NCBI GenBank assembly: GCA_943704525.1
Contig: CALSCQ010001076.1
Span: 1-15,597 of the forward strand
From: Pigoraptor vietnamica
Taxonomy: Eukaryota > Opisthokonta > Filasterea
Length of the DNA: 15,597 bases
Direction of reading: 5' to 3'
The notes under the pieces are model-generated. The model did not search any database and was not told where the DNA came from. It saw only the letters and a program-made list of their open reading frames with translations. Position numbers and translations under genes: made by a program. Position 1 is the first letter of the stretch. Every line of letters starts with the position of its first letter. Shown here piece by piece: positions 1-8,712 of this stretch.

Positions 1-2542
1 GGACCTTTTCGAGGCTCTCGCGCTCAAGCACAAACACTTCGACGGCGTCGATTGCCCTCACGGACGCAATGCGAGGCACGCGCATAAACACGCCAATCTG
101 CGCGAAAGCGTGTGGAGACAAGGAAAGGGCGAGTAACAGGAGGGGTGAGTAACAGGAGTATGTGCGGGATATGACCGCGGAGCAACTAGAGCGAATTGAA
201 AGGCACCGCACTGGAATCGACAGACGCCATTCGCAGAGTACACAATCGCACAAAGCGCACCTCCCCAAAGAAGTGGCCCTCGCCGAGCGTGGCAAACACG
301 ACGCCCGATTCGTCGTCCACGACCTCGACGTGCCCTGAGATGATGAAGCACATGAAGTTGCCCGCGTCGCCCTGCCGCACAATGTACTCGTGTGGGCGGT
401 ACTCGCGCGGGGTCAGCTGCATCGCAAGCATGTGCAGAAATCCGACCTCGCAGTTGCGAAACAGAGGGACCTGTGGCAAGACCGAGAGGTGGAGACTGAG
501 ATCACGTGACAAAGGGGTGCCGGGGAGAGAGAGGGGGGGGGGGGGGGCCTCACATGCAATACACTTGCATGCACTTCGGTCAAGACACCATAAGCAGCAT
601 TCCATCCGTCCACACAGAGCAGACCAATGCGACCGCAAGACACACATGCGTCCTCTACACACAGCGACCCATGAGAGCAACACACGCACCTTCTCGAGGT
701 TCGCCCTGAGCTGGCCAACCTCAAAGTCCTTCGCAAAGTTCGCGTTTTGTTCGCTGGCAGTTTTCTTCACATGCTTCCCTGAAGCCGCCAAACACAGAGC
801 GAGTCACGTGAGACCACGGATACCGCGCGAATTGCAAAAACAACAACAAAGGGCCAAAGAGAGCGCGTCGCACTGCGCATGGAAAAAAAAGAAGAAAGTG
901 CGGCCGTCGTGCAACGAGAATGTCCAGGTGGAAACAAGCGTGTACACGCAGAACAGGCGGGTCCAGACACCCACGGTAGAGCTCAAAGCGCTCCTCGGCC
1001 TCACGCTGGATTTGCAGCGCCATTTCGGGGAAATTCTTGAGCGTCTCTTCGAGCTTGTCCTGCGGTAACAGAGGAAAAACAAAGGCACGCGTCATATCAG
1101 CACGAATCGCAGTGTCCATCGAGTGCTACAGCGCACACATCAGTTCAATATTCTGCCATAATGATTGAAACCACATCAGCTGCACTGCGCACGCAGAGTC
1201 AGTTCGATATTCTGCCATAGTGATATCACATTGACTCACGACATACACAGACAGATAAGCCACTGAATCAAATGAATCGCGCGGAACAACGCACACACAC
1301 GCGCACGCGCACATCCGCTGAACGCAATCGCAACGGTGGCACTTTAGCGCGGCAAAGCCAAATCTCCATCGCAGAAAGCCACGGGGCCAAACGCTGAAAA
1401 CGACCCGCACAAAACGACCGACGCTGAACACCTCAAGACACCTAAACAGCGCCAAACGACCCACACTGCACCGCACCAGCAAAGACCAGCACTCAGAAAA
1501 CGACCCGCACTTAACCACACTGAACAGAACTGAAAGCGGATGCTGTAACGTGCCTTTGTGAGAACAAACGTGAGGCATCGCGTGAGTGCCCGCACGGTGG
1601 CCGTGCGGGGCACACTGAAGAGCACGCCAATTTCCCCAAAAAACTTGTCCTCGCCCAATTCCGCCCACACTGTCTCGTCGTCATTTCCAATCACTTGCAC
1701 AGTGCCTGCGCGCGATGGACGAAAGAGTGAGTGCGAGTGAGTGCGAGTGCTGCCGTTACCGTGCCTGCGATTATGCACACACGAGGAGAAAAGGAAAAGA
1801 TCACGGCCACAGAAAATGAAACTGCCGCACTTGGAAGCAAAAGAACACGCGAAAAATGCACCGCTCGCGCTCAACGCGGAGGAGACATGCGGTCACGGCA
1901 GACACACAGCGCAAAAGCGAGGGACCAGCAAGAGAGACAGTCTAAATAAAGCCCTCGCACTCAACACAATGGGATCACCAAGCCAGCACGTGACACCGCA
2001 AGAGAGACAGTCTAAATAATGCGCTCGCACTCAACACAATGGCCGGCACGTGACACCGCAGAAAGCACTCAAGCCGGCACGTGACACCGCAGAAAGCACC
2101 CACCCTTGTATATGAAGAACATGGCGCGTCCAACCTCGCCGTACGTCACAATCGAGTCGCCCGGCTTATACATCCGGGGCTGCATCGTCCCCACCAGCCG
2201 CTCAATAAACGCGTGCGCCGAGTTCTGAAACAGCGCGTGGCCCTCGAGCTTCTCCGACAGCCGCCGCGTCGCCACGTCGTCCCCAATCACCATCCCCTGC
2301 GCGCCGTCCGCGCCGACGTGCACCACGCCCTCCATCTCTGCGGGGTCGCGTGCCGAGGGCATCGCAGGCCAGAAGAGCCAGCGGCCGGGCGTTGGGCTCA
2401 GAGCCTCCGCCGGGTCCGACGACACAGAGTCACGGCGGGGGCGCTTGGCGGGACTCCCGCCGCCCTCGCAGCTGTCGGCGCGCGCGCGTTTCAGTTGCGC
2501 GCCGTGCCCGTGAAGCGACGGAGCGACGCCTCCTGCGTTCAC
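1..2542 (-). CDS. Tandem cyclic-nucleotide-binding-domain protein (3' end off the window, start unresolved)
   Basis: Minus-strand exons, 5' to 3': 2542-2104, 1705-1554, 1059-975, 778-690, 470-261 and 97-1. Reading phase agrees at every junction, giving about 357 residues before the window edge. Domain A spans about residues 104-200 and holds FFGEIG near 168-173 followed by PRTATVRA. Domain B starts near 256 and holds FFGE followed by IGVFMRVPRIASVRA. The Glu and Arg of these phosphate-binding cassettes contact the cyclic phosphate in the CAP/PKA/HCN family, so both domains look able to bind cAMP or cGMP. The N-terminus is basic, with KRARAD and KRPRRDSVSS. RRDSV resembles a PKA substrate or RII-type inhibitor site, but the roughly 75 residues between the two cassettes is longer than in PKA regulatory subunits, so that identity is only possible. 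The reading frame opens at a GTG with an in-frame TGA at 2599-2597; the first internal ATG is at 2362. An upstream exon is therefore likely (see findings). Intron 2 (1553-1060) has a GC donor. Confidence 0.85.
533..547. repeat. G15 homopolymer in an intron
   Basis: Fifteen consecutive G on the plus strand. On the sense (minus) strand of the cyclic-nucleotide gene this is C15 followed by CT repeats inside intron 4 (689-471), upstream of its CACAG acceptor. It could act as a pyrimidine tract or form a G-quadruplex or i-motif. It is also a likely place for length errors in sequencing. Confidence 0.9.
1140..1224. repeat. Direct repeat pair in intron of the cyclic-nucleotide gene
   Basis: A 26-base sequence at 1140-1165 (core ATATTCTGCCATA) recurs at 1199-1224 with two substitutions, a period of 59. 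It lies inside the long GC-AG intron (1553-1060). Further left to right, 1395-1515 holds several loose copies of AAACGACCC. This looks like local duplication in the intron; I see no gene here. Confidence 0.8.
1929..2099. repeat. Nested tandem repeats at the start of intron 1 of the cyclic-nucleotide gene
   Basis: A 44-base unit at 1929-1972 recurs at 1999-2042 (period 70), nearly identical. Immediately beside it a 27-base unit, GCCGGCACGTGACACCGCAG plus AAAGCAC, occurs at 2042-2068 and 2073-2099 (period 31). The second array stops four bases short of the splice donor at 2103, so the intron has grown by duplication right next to its donor. Each unit of the second array carries CACGTGAC, also found at 1987. 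Confidence 0.85.
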
Positions 2543-3158
2543 ACGGGTGTGTGCGAGCGTGTGCGTGCGAGTGCGAGAGAGTGAGGAAATTATTCATCAT
2601 GAGAAATTGTTTTGGTCGCATTTGGAGGGGAAGAAAGAAGGCGAAAGTGGCTCGTCTGAAATGGTCTCAGTCACGCAAGGCGATTGTAGAGAATGCAGAC
2701 GTACTACGCCAGCCACTCTCTACGGGGCGATGCGAATTCACAAACAGACAGAGGAGAATTGCGCCATGAAGCCACGCAAATAACACACCGCAATTCACGC
2801 GGCAGAGAAGGCGCACGCGCACTCACAGTGAAGAGAGTGTTGGTGCTCCCAAGTAGGATGGTGCCGTCACGCGATTGCCGCCACCGCACCGCGCATACTG
2901 TCGCAGAGAGACAAAAGAGTCCAGCCTCACTCCCACACGCACGCAGACACAAGAAGAACACAACGGAACTTACAGCGCAGTCCAAGAGTTCACTGCGCAC
3001 TGTTGAAGGACGAGTGCGTTTTGAACAAAAGCGTGTGTGTGAGCGTGTGTGACTGTGTGGGACGGCGCGTATGTGAGGACAGACGGAAAATAACGGCATT
3101 TTTCATACAAATTTCATAGAAAACGGCCGACCAAAATTTAGCCTTCTCGACACATGTC

Positions 3159-3175
3159 CACGTGACATCACGTGA
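3159..3175. promoter_or_regulatory. Paired CACGTG element (E-box doublet)
   Basis: CACGTGACATCACGTGA: two CACGTG cores whose starts are 11 bases apart. The same 17 bases recur exactly at 10611-10627, in front of the DNA ligase gene. CACGTG, especially within TCACGTGA, is the classic site for bHLH and bHLH-Zip factors (MYC/MAX, USF, MITF/TFEB, Cbf1) and for some bZIP factors. Here it lies 316 bases upstream of the ARB2A start and also upstream of the divergent cyclic-nucleotide gene. The sequence is observed; factor binding is inferred. Confidence 0.6.
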
Positions 3176-3186
3176 AGCACTTAAAC

Positions 3187-3206
3187 CGAAATTTCGCGAA
3201 ATTTCG
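3187..3206. promoter_or_regulatory. 20-base perfect palindrome with E2F-like core
   Basis: The 10-base palindrome CGAAATTTCG is repeated twice head to tail, making a perfect 20-base palindrome. Its centre, TTTCGCGAAA (3192-3201), fits the E2F/DP consensus TTTSSCGC read from either strand. It lies 12 bases downstream of the CACGTG pair. Likely a promoter element; binding is inferred only. Confidence 0.5.
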
Positions 3207-3474
3207 CTTATTTTGGGGGTGACATGATCTTTCGTTAGTTGTTACAGCCCCGCTCACGTTTTCACGCGAAGCCTGGCAAAAGTTCGATTTTGGCGAAGGT
3301 GTACGAATGCGCCCGTGTAGCGCGCCTTCCATCCTTTTGTGCGCATTCGTCGCTGCAGGTGCGCATTTATTTCCTGTCATTCGCGGGTGTCACTGAGTGG
3401 TGTTAGTCGGGATCGTTGCCTCCCCTTGTCCTGCCGTTGTTGTCAGTGCGACCTCTGCGTTTTTCCCTCGCACA

Positions 3475-5161
3475 ATGAGTGCGGTGCCGAGGGTTGTGCG
3501 TGGTGTGGGGCGTCGTGCGCCTCCACGCATCTCTCCGTCGGGTGTGCGGCAACTCATGCGCGAGATCACCGGTTTGGATTCCCCAGGAATGGCGTCGGGC
3601 GGGGTGTCGGCGACGGTGTGTAACAGCGTGCTTTGTTTGTCCCCTCCTCTCATTTTTTGTGTTCTGCTCTTCCTTTTCATTATATTCTATGTGTTACCAT
3701 ATATCCGCGTCAGGTTGAGGGTGAAGAAGCGTCGGCTTTCACGCTGTTACTGACCTTTAGTCCCTGTGTTTGTTACCGACTTCGTCGCACAGTATAAGTT
3801 CCCGACCACCCTCGAGGGCTTCGGGTACAAATTCGACGACGATGGCCGCCTGCGCGACAGTCAAACCAACGGGCCGTGAGTGCGCGGGCGGTTGTAACAG
3901 TGTTAACGTTTTCAGTGCGTGTAGTTACACGTGCAAACATTCATACATTTGCTCATCGCGCTCTGCTCGCAGGTTCGTCTTTGAGGTGCGCCCTGGCGAT
4001 AGGGATTTCAACCAGGTGTGTGCATGTGCGCAGCCGAGTGATAGTGTACGAGTACGTATGTGCCTGTGTGTATGTATGTGCATGTGCGTGCGACGTGGAC
4101 AAGGCATGCTGCGGACGCCATATTTCACACACAAATGGCGCTTTCGTTTTGATCGCGATGCTTCTCTCCCTCCACGCCCACGAGTGGAATCTGATTCGTT
4201 TCCATCCCAGGCGCGATATGAAGCACTCGGCGCTGTTATGGACGAGCACGTATACGGCCTGCTTGAGCGCGAGGGCCTCGCACGCGTCCAGACACCCATC
4301 ACCGACGACGACGGGTACCGCGGACCCCGCGGGTTCTTTTTCGCGACCCCGGATGCAAAGACGGCGTCGCGGCTGCTTGTCATTATTCACGGCGCGGGCG
4401 TGGTGCGCGCGGGACAGTGGTCGCGCCGCCTGATCATCAACGACTCGCTGGACTCCGGAACGGTGCTACCGTACGTGCGGAGGGCGCGGCGCAACGGGTG
4501 GGGCGTCGTTGTCACCAACACGAACCAGAACCGCGACGAGACGGGAAAACCCATACCCGGCAGTGGTCGGCCGGAAGAGCACGGCGTGCACGTGTGGGGG
4601 CGCTTTGTCGCGCCGGCCGCCGCGGAGAAGATTGCGATTGTGGCTCACAGCTATGGCGGGATTGTGACTGGGGCGATTGCGGCATCGCACACGGAGGACG
4701 TGGTGCGCCGCGTGTGCGCTGTCGCGTTCACCGACGCCGTGCAGTACCACGTGAGGACGGAGGCGGAGCACAAGTTTTTTGTTGAGGTATGTGGGTCATT
4801 GTGACTGGTGGAAGGGTGCCAAGGGGCGAAAATTGAGGTGACTCTTGTTGGCGTTGCCGCAGAATTCGATCAACTGGGTAACGAGCGACAAACCGTTGGA
4901 TACGCCGCTGAAAGGGCGCATGCCCGAACGCTCGGCTGGTAAGCACACGTGTTATCCGCAAGTGCGCGCGCGTCTGGCAACTGTGTGTTGCGTGCACATC
5001 GCTGCTGCGGTCTGACGCGGTCGCCGATCTTATCCGGCCATCGTTCTGCAGGCACGACCACGCACGAGTACACGTCGTGGTCTGCCTTTGAGCCCGTCTT
5101 CGCCTTTCTCGAAGACCGCATGCGCGCGAACTCAGCCGCTTCTGCGAGGCAAGACCTCTAG
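3475..5161 (+). CDS. Arb2/FAM172A (ARB2A) family protein
   Basis: Exons 3475-3619, 3761-3875, 3973-4015, 4211-4786, 4863-4938 and 5052-5161 join in phase to 354 residues ending in TAG. Family marks appear in order: FPTTLEGFGYKF with a following LRD; FVFEV; NQ/ARYEALG; LLVIIHGAGVVRAGQWSRRL near 155-174; SGRPEEHGVHVW; the nucleophile elbow AHSYGG near 246-251 (Ser about 248); and near the end THEYTSW, with a His that could complete a triad with Asp of FTDAV. Human FAM172A/ARB2A is a nuclear co-transcriptional regulator of splicing linked to AGO2, and S. pombe Arb2 belongs to an Argonaute chaperone complex with Arb1; a nuclear RNA or chromatin role is inferred from that. The long basic insert I recall in vertebrate members is absent. 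The ATG sits in CACAATGAG after a pyrimidine-rich leader. Only the first intron is uncertain: donor GTAACA and acceptor CTTTAG were chosen for phase, and the first 48 residues are not conserved. Confidence 0.9.
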
Positions 5162-5533
5162 GAATGAAGAGCATTTGGCACGCCTCGCCATATTGCATTT
5201 CCAAGGATGCACGAAGTTTCAGTCAGTACAGTGGCCGTCCGACGTGTTTGCAGGTACATGCCAGCTGAATGGCAGCCGCGTACACGACCGGCGGACCATC
5301 GAGCACGCCATGCAATGCTGAAATGGAAAAAATCCCAGTCGTCCGTTGCACTCACCTTTCATAATCGGCGTTCGCCGACGGGTCGGCGCCCGGCACACCA
5401 TCAATTTGAAATGAACTGTAAATCCGAGGGCGAACTCAAATTAACTGAACCCGCGATCATTCGCAGCCAATCAGCACTCGGGGAAAAGTGTAACAGCGAA
5501 TGTTCAGTTTGGTCGGCGAACATTGCCGGCCGA

Positions 5534-5535
<2 letters not shown>

Positions 5536-5568
<33 letters not shown>
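5536..5568. repeat. (CA)16 microsatellite
   Basis: Uninterrupted CA repeat of 33 bases, 22 bases upstream of a TATA-like box and about 105 bases upstream of the ATG of the small gene. Alternating purine-pyrimidine tracts of this kind can adopt Z-DNA and vary in length between strains. Confidence 0.95.
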
Positions 5569-5571
<3 letters not shown>

Positions 5572-5590
5572 GTAACATCTGCCAGAACCC

Positions 5591-5598
5591 TTTATAAA
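5591..5598 (+). promoter_or_regulatory. TATA-like box
   Basis: TTTATAAA, 83 bases upstream of the ATG at 5674, in an otherwise GC-rich spacer. Transcription would be expected to begin about 25-30 bases downstream, near 5620-5630, leaving a 5' leader of about 50 bases. None of the other genes in the window has an equally clear TATA box. Confidence 0.5.
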
Positions 5599-5673
5599 GA
5601 GGGCCGGATCGCCTCAGTTAACATCACCACATTGACCCGCTTCCTCTCGCTCATAGATCAAGTTCTGTACGAG

Positions 5674-6183
5674 ATGCCTGTCACACTGAACGCTGCCGGC
5701 GCCGGCGCGGCCCTCGGCATGCCGCAGCCAGGCGCCCACCAGCAGCGCCCTCAAGACATCGCCCTCAGCGTTTTGGCGAACTACATGTCTCCCCAGAAGG
5801 AAAGCAACGGCCGCTTGTGGGCGGAAGTCGCCACCACCGCGTGCAAGTTCCTCCGCGAGCCGAGTGGCAACCCAACCTACGAAGGTGCCGACGTTAATAC
5901 GCCCAGAATGTGTGCCCTCATCGACGTTCTCGTCGATATCATTGAGGCCGGAGGCCGGTCCCCCGTGAAAGTGCTTCAAGCTGGAGCGATGCACTTCCCT
6001 CATCCCAAGAACCCACTCGCATGGCTCCACTGCCACGCCAGGAAGGAGTTCGGTGAGAAACGCTGTCACAGTGCCGCCGTTTTCTAACTAACGCGCCCAC
6101 TGGCACTAACCACAACATGTGCCCTCCCAGAGAGGCTTCAGAACACCACGTATTACATGGAGTCGATGCAACACGGCGATTAA
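5674..6183 (+). CDS. Unrecognised 143-residue protein, two exons
   Basis: Exons 5674-6052 and 6131-6183 join in phase (GTGAGA donor, CTCCCAG acceptor) and end in TAA, giving 143 residues. I do not recognise a family. The first 25 residues are rich in Ala, Gly, Pro and Gln and look disordered. Residues from about 27 to 125 look globular and mostly helical, with hydrophobic runs such as DIALSVLANYM, WAEVATTACKFLRE and MCALIDVLVDIIEAGG. A stretch with several His and Trp follows (MHFPHPKNPLAWLHCHARKEF). The C-terminal exon adds ERLQNTTYYMESMQHGD. There is no signal peptide or membrane segment. Even codon character across the ORF, clean splice sites in the same style as neighbouring genes, and an upstream TATA-like box support a real gene. 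It could be a lineage-specific protein or a diverged helical domain. Confidence 0.7.
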
Positions 6184-7450
6184 CAGTCGCAGGGCTGGCA
6201 CGTGACAACTGCGCCGTTTCGTGACCGCCCGACTGGCAGAATGAAACGGCTCCGCTCGCAAAATAGACCGTGTGTGTTATGCAGCTCACCCGGTTGGCGT
6301 CCTTCTTCCTTCGTCAAACTTCCTGTCCGAAACTACAAGGCGTGTCATGCGAGGACAATTTGAGACATTTACAAAGCACCTCAACCGTCGCGCGCGTGCA
6401 ATTACAGGACGGTATTGCGGAGCTCGAGGGGCGACGACGACGCCACTGGAGCGACAGCAGACGCAAATGAAGAAGGGATGCAGAAAACAACTGCAATCGT
6501 AGCAAACTACTTGGGAGTGCCGACAAGGCATATCGTCGCGCCACACAAAGACGCTCGCAAGCGCGCACAAACTACGGCGCGTGTGCTCGCGAACCTCCGA
6601 AAATTGATGCACGACGCACCTCCAATCGCCCGTCCATGTTGAATTCCGCACGCAGTTCGGTCGCATCGCGGCAGTCATGCGTGGTCCTTACACCCTTCCG
6701 CCCCCGAATGTCCGTCAGCAGCTGCGCCGCGCATGTCATCGTGCGACGCGGGTGGTGTTGCGCGCGCACTGCCAGCAGCAGTTGCAGCATTGGGCTTCCA
6801 GGCGAACGTGCGGGGCAAATGGCCGCGGTGGCAGCGGGGGAGCGGGTTCACACGGCGCCGGCATGGATGCAGACAGGGACGTCGCAGCGTAGTGACCGAC
6901 ATTTGCTGGGTGCGCACTCCCGTGCTGTTCGACGTGCGATTGCTGCTACACGCCGTGGGACAGCGACGCAACAGACACGTGTGCACAAAATTAAGCATTC
7001 GCCGGTGAGTGAGACGCTCGACGCCCAGTCACGCAAAAGCTCGTCGTCGGCCGAAGTGGGTATCGATCCCAATTCGCTCTCAGTCGCAAACATACCCTCG
7101 TACACCGTGAGGCCCATCCGGTGCAACGTCCCACGCGGCCAGTGGTGCGGCCGTGTGCATCGACAGCGGAGCACGCACGCACGACTCGCTGCGCCCAGGT
7201 GGGTGCGTAACAATCGACTGACGCACGCGGGTCATTCACGGCAGGCGACTGTGTGGCATCGAGTGCGCGACCGTCAACGGCCGTCGATTCACACGTGCGC
7301 AATCACCGACCGACACGCAACGAGCACGCACTCGCACGCCATGTGGAGAGTACGCTGCCACTCTCCTCAAGCGAAGAGCCGGGAAGATTCCATTGCGAGA
7401 ACAGAATTAGCGAGCCAAAAAGCGCGTTTGCTTCTCAGTAAGCGACAGGG
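6184..7450. other. Gene-poor region between the small gene and the TTL gene
   Basis: About 1.27 kb with several open frames on both strands but no family match. The longest plus-strand frame (6636-7553) is rich in Arg, His, Cys and Ser, as expected of non-coding GC-rich DNA. Short stretches look more protein-like, for example 6478-6642 and the frame around 6990-7130. A GTGAGT donor-like signal occurs at 7005. The region may hold the 3' end of the small gene's transcript, the TTL promoter and 5' exons, or a decayed gene. I cannot resolve which. Confidence 0.5.
6478..6642 (+). CDS. Possible short ORF, 54 residues (doubtful)
   Basis: An ATG-initiated frame ending in TGA with protein-like composition: MQKTTAIVANYLGVPTRH followed by an amphipathic, basic stretch (KDARKRAQTTARVLANLRKL). 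The frame stays open upstream to about 6370, but without a recognisable start. It is not similar to anything I know. It could be a coding exon, a remnant of a decayed gene, or chance. No convincing splice sites flank it. Confidence 0.2.
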   Translation: MQKTTAIVANYLGVPTRHIVAPHKDARKRAQTTARVLANLRKLMHDAPPIARPC

Positions 7451-7466
7451 GTACTCACGTGAGTAC
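7451..7466. promoter_or_regulatory. 16-base perfect palindrome with CACGTG core
   Basis: GTACTCACGTGAGTAC is a perfect inverted repeat centred on TCACGTGA, 71 bases before the TTL start codon. It matches the TCACGTGA cores at 3168-3175 and 10610-10627. The same bases also contain GTGAGT, a good splice donor that pairs with the acceptor CTTCACAG ending at 7519. It may therefore be an E-box, the end of a 5' exon, or both. Confidence 0.45.
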
Positions 7467-7536
7467 GAAGAATGTGTCTGCCTCTGTTACATTTTAAGTG
7501 GCTCGCTGTCACTTCACAGCCTCGTTTGCGAAGGCG

Positions 7537-8667
7537 ATGGGCGCTCTGTTTGAGCCGTTTGAGGACGCGCGCACGGACGACCCCGCGTTTCGTGGTATCC
7601 GCGTCCCTCTCGGAGTCCCACGCGCGCTCGCATGCGGACACACTGAGAACACGGGCGACCATGCCGCCGAGCAAGGCGAATCGGCCCCGCGCATGTGCTG
7701 GCACTATCGCACGCGGGGCGCCTGCACACAAGCCGAGGGCACGTGCCGCTTTGCCCACACGCGACCGCTGCGGAAGGACGCGAGTGGCATTCGCTATGCG
7801 CTGAGCGGGTGCGTGTTGTGGTCGGTGTCTGTAGCAAGACGACATTATGAGGGCATTGAGAGTACTTTTTTAGTGCGTGTCTCAGTGGTCGTTGTCTGTA
7901 GCAAACAAGGCACATGTGGGCATGAGAGTGCCTTTTAGTCGTTGTCTGTAGCAAACAAGGCACATGTGGGCGTGAGAGTGCTTTTATAGTGCGTGGCTTG
8001 AGTGCTCACTTGTGCCTGTGCGCAAAAGTGCCTGTCGAGTGGCCATTTAACGCATAATTCGGCGATAATTAACAGGCTGGGCGGTGCGTACACATGCCCC
8101 TCGAGTCTCCTGCGCCGCACGCTCGACCTCAACGGGTGCGCTTTGGCGGAGGTGGGCACTCAGTCCTGTCATGGTGCCGTTTGTTTGTTTGTTTCGTGGG
8201 CTGTTGCGGAGGACACTCTCCTCATAGCCGTGTGCACTCCTGCCTCTCGCTCTGCATCAGTGCCGCCGTGTCCAACGCTCCCTTCGTCTGATCTCTAGCC
8301 GTGGCGCCTTCTGATGTGATGCCGTAACAGCGCCTGTGCGATGCGTCTCTCTTCTATGGTCGTGCTTTCCCGCGCAAGGCCGAACTGGGCGAACTCAGCG
8401 ACGGCTGTTACGTCAACCACTTTCCCCGCTCAACTGAGCTGTCGCACAAGGACAGGTACGCACGAAGGAGTAGTGTCAAAGCACCCGCCCACTATGCACC
8501 CTGGCCCATACACGTACTTACACACGCACACACGCACACACGCACACACGCACACACGCACACACGCACACACGCACACACGCACACACGCGCACACACA
8601 CGCACACACACACGCACACCACACACACACACACGCGCACACAAAGGCACACACGCACACACACACG

Positions 8668-8712
<45 letters not shown>

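Larger units (their letters stand above)
2543..3474. other. Divergent intergenic region between the cyclic-nucleotide and ARB2A-like genes
   Basis: About 930 bases without a confident gene. The left part (2543-3000), read on the minus strand, has splice-like signals that may belong to 5' exons of the cyclic-nucleotide gene: a GTAAGT at 2973-2968, a CTCTGCGACAG acceptor ending at 2898, and a GTGAGT at 2826-2821. The right part is AT-richer (3085-3235) and contains the paired CACGTG site and a 20-base palindrome listed separately. The last 70 bases before the ARB2A start are pyrimidine-rich, as in a 5' leader. I see no clear TATA box. Confidence 0.6.
5162..5673. other. Spacer upstream of the small unknown gene
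   Basis: About 510 bases holding the 3' region of the ARB2A-like gene and the promoter of the next gene. No AATAAA is visible; a TGTAAA occurs near 5415. The right part contains a (CA) microsatellite and a TATA-like box, listed separately. Reading frames here are short and unlike known proteins. Confidence 0.6.

Noticed and set aside
1945-1950. AATAAA as a polyadenylation signal
   Set aside because: It lies on the plus strand within an intron of a minus-strand gene and within a tandem repeat; no plus-strand gene ends there.
1-2542. Annotation as a PKA regulatory subunit
   Set aside because: An RRDSV site and two cassettes are present, but the FFGEIG form of the cassette and the long linker between domains do not fit PKA regulatory subunits well.
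3925-4390. Minus-strand frames opposite ARB2A exon 4
   Set aside because: They are shadows of a strongly conserved plus-strand exon.
6990-7213. Minus-strand exon-like frame (GLTVYEGMFATESELG)
   Set aside because: The opposite strand looks equally coding, with higher third-position GC, and there is no good acceptor on the minus strand.
6636-7553. Plus-strand open frame of 305 codons before the TTL gene
   Set aside because: It begins near no conserved feature and is rich in Arg, His, Cys and Ser as expected from GC-rich non-coding DNA. Only its last part could serve as a 5' exon, so it is treated as a hypothesis, not a gene.
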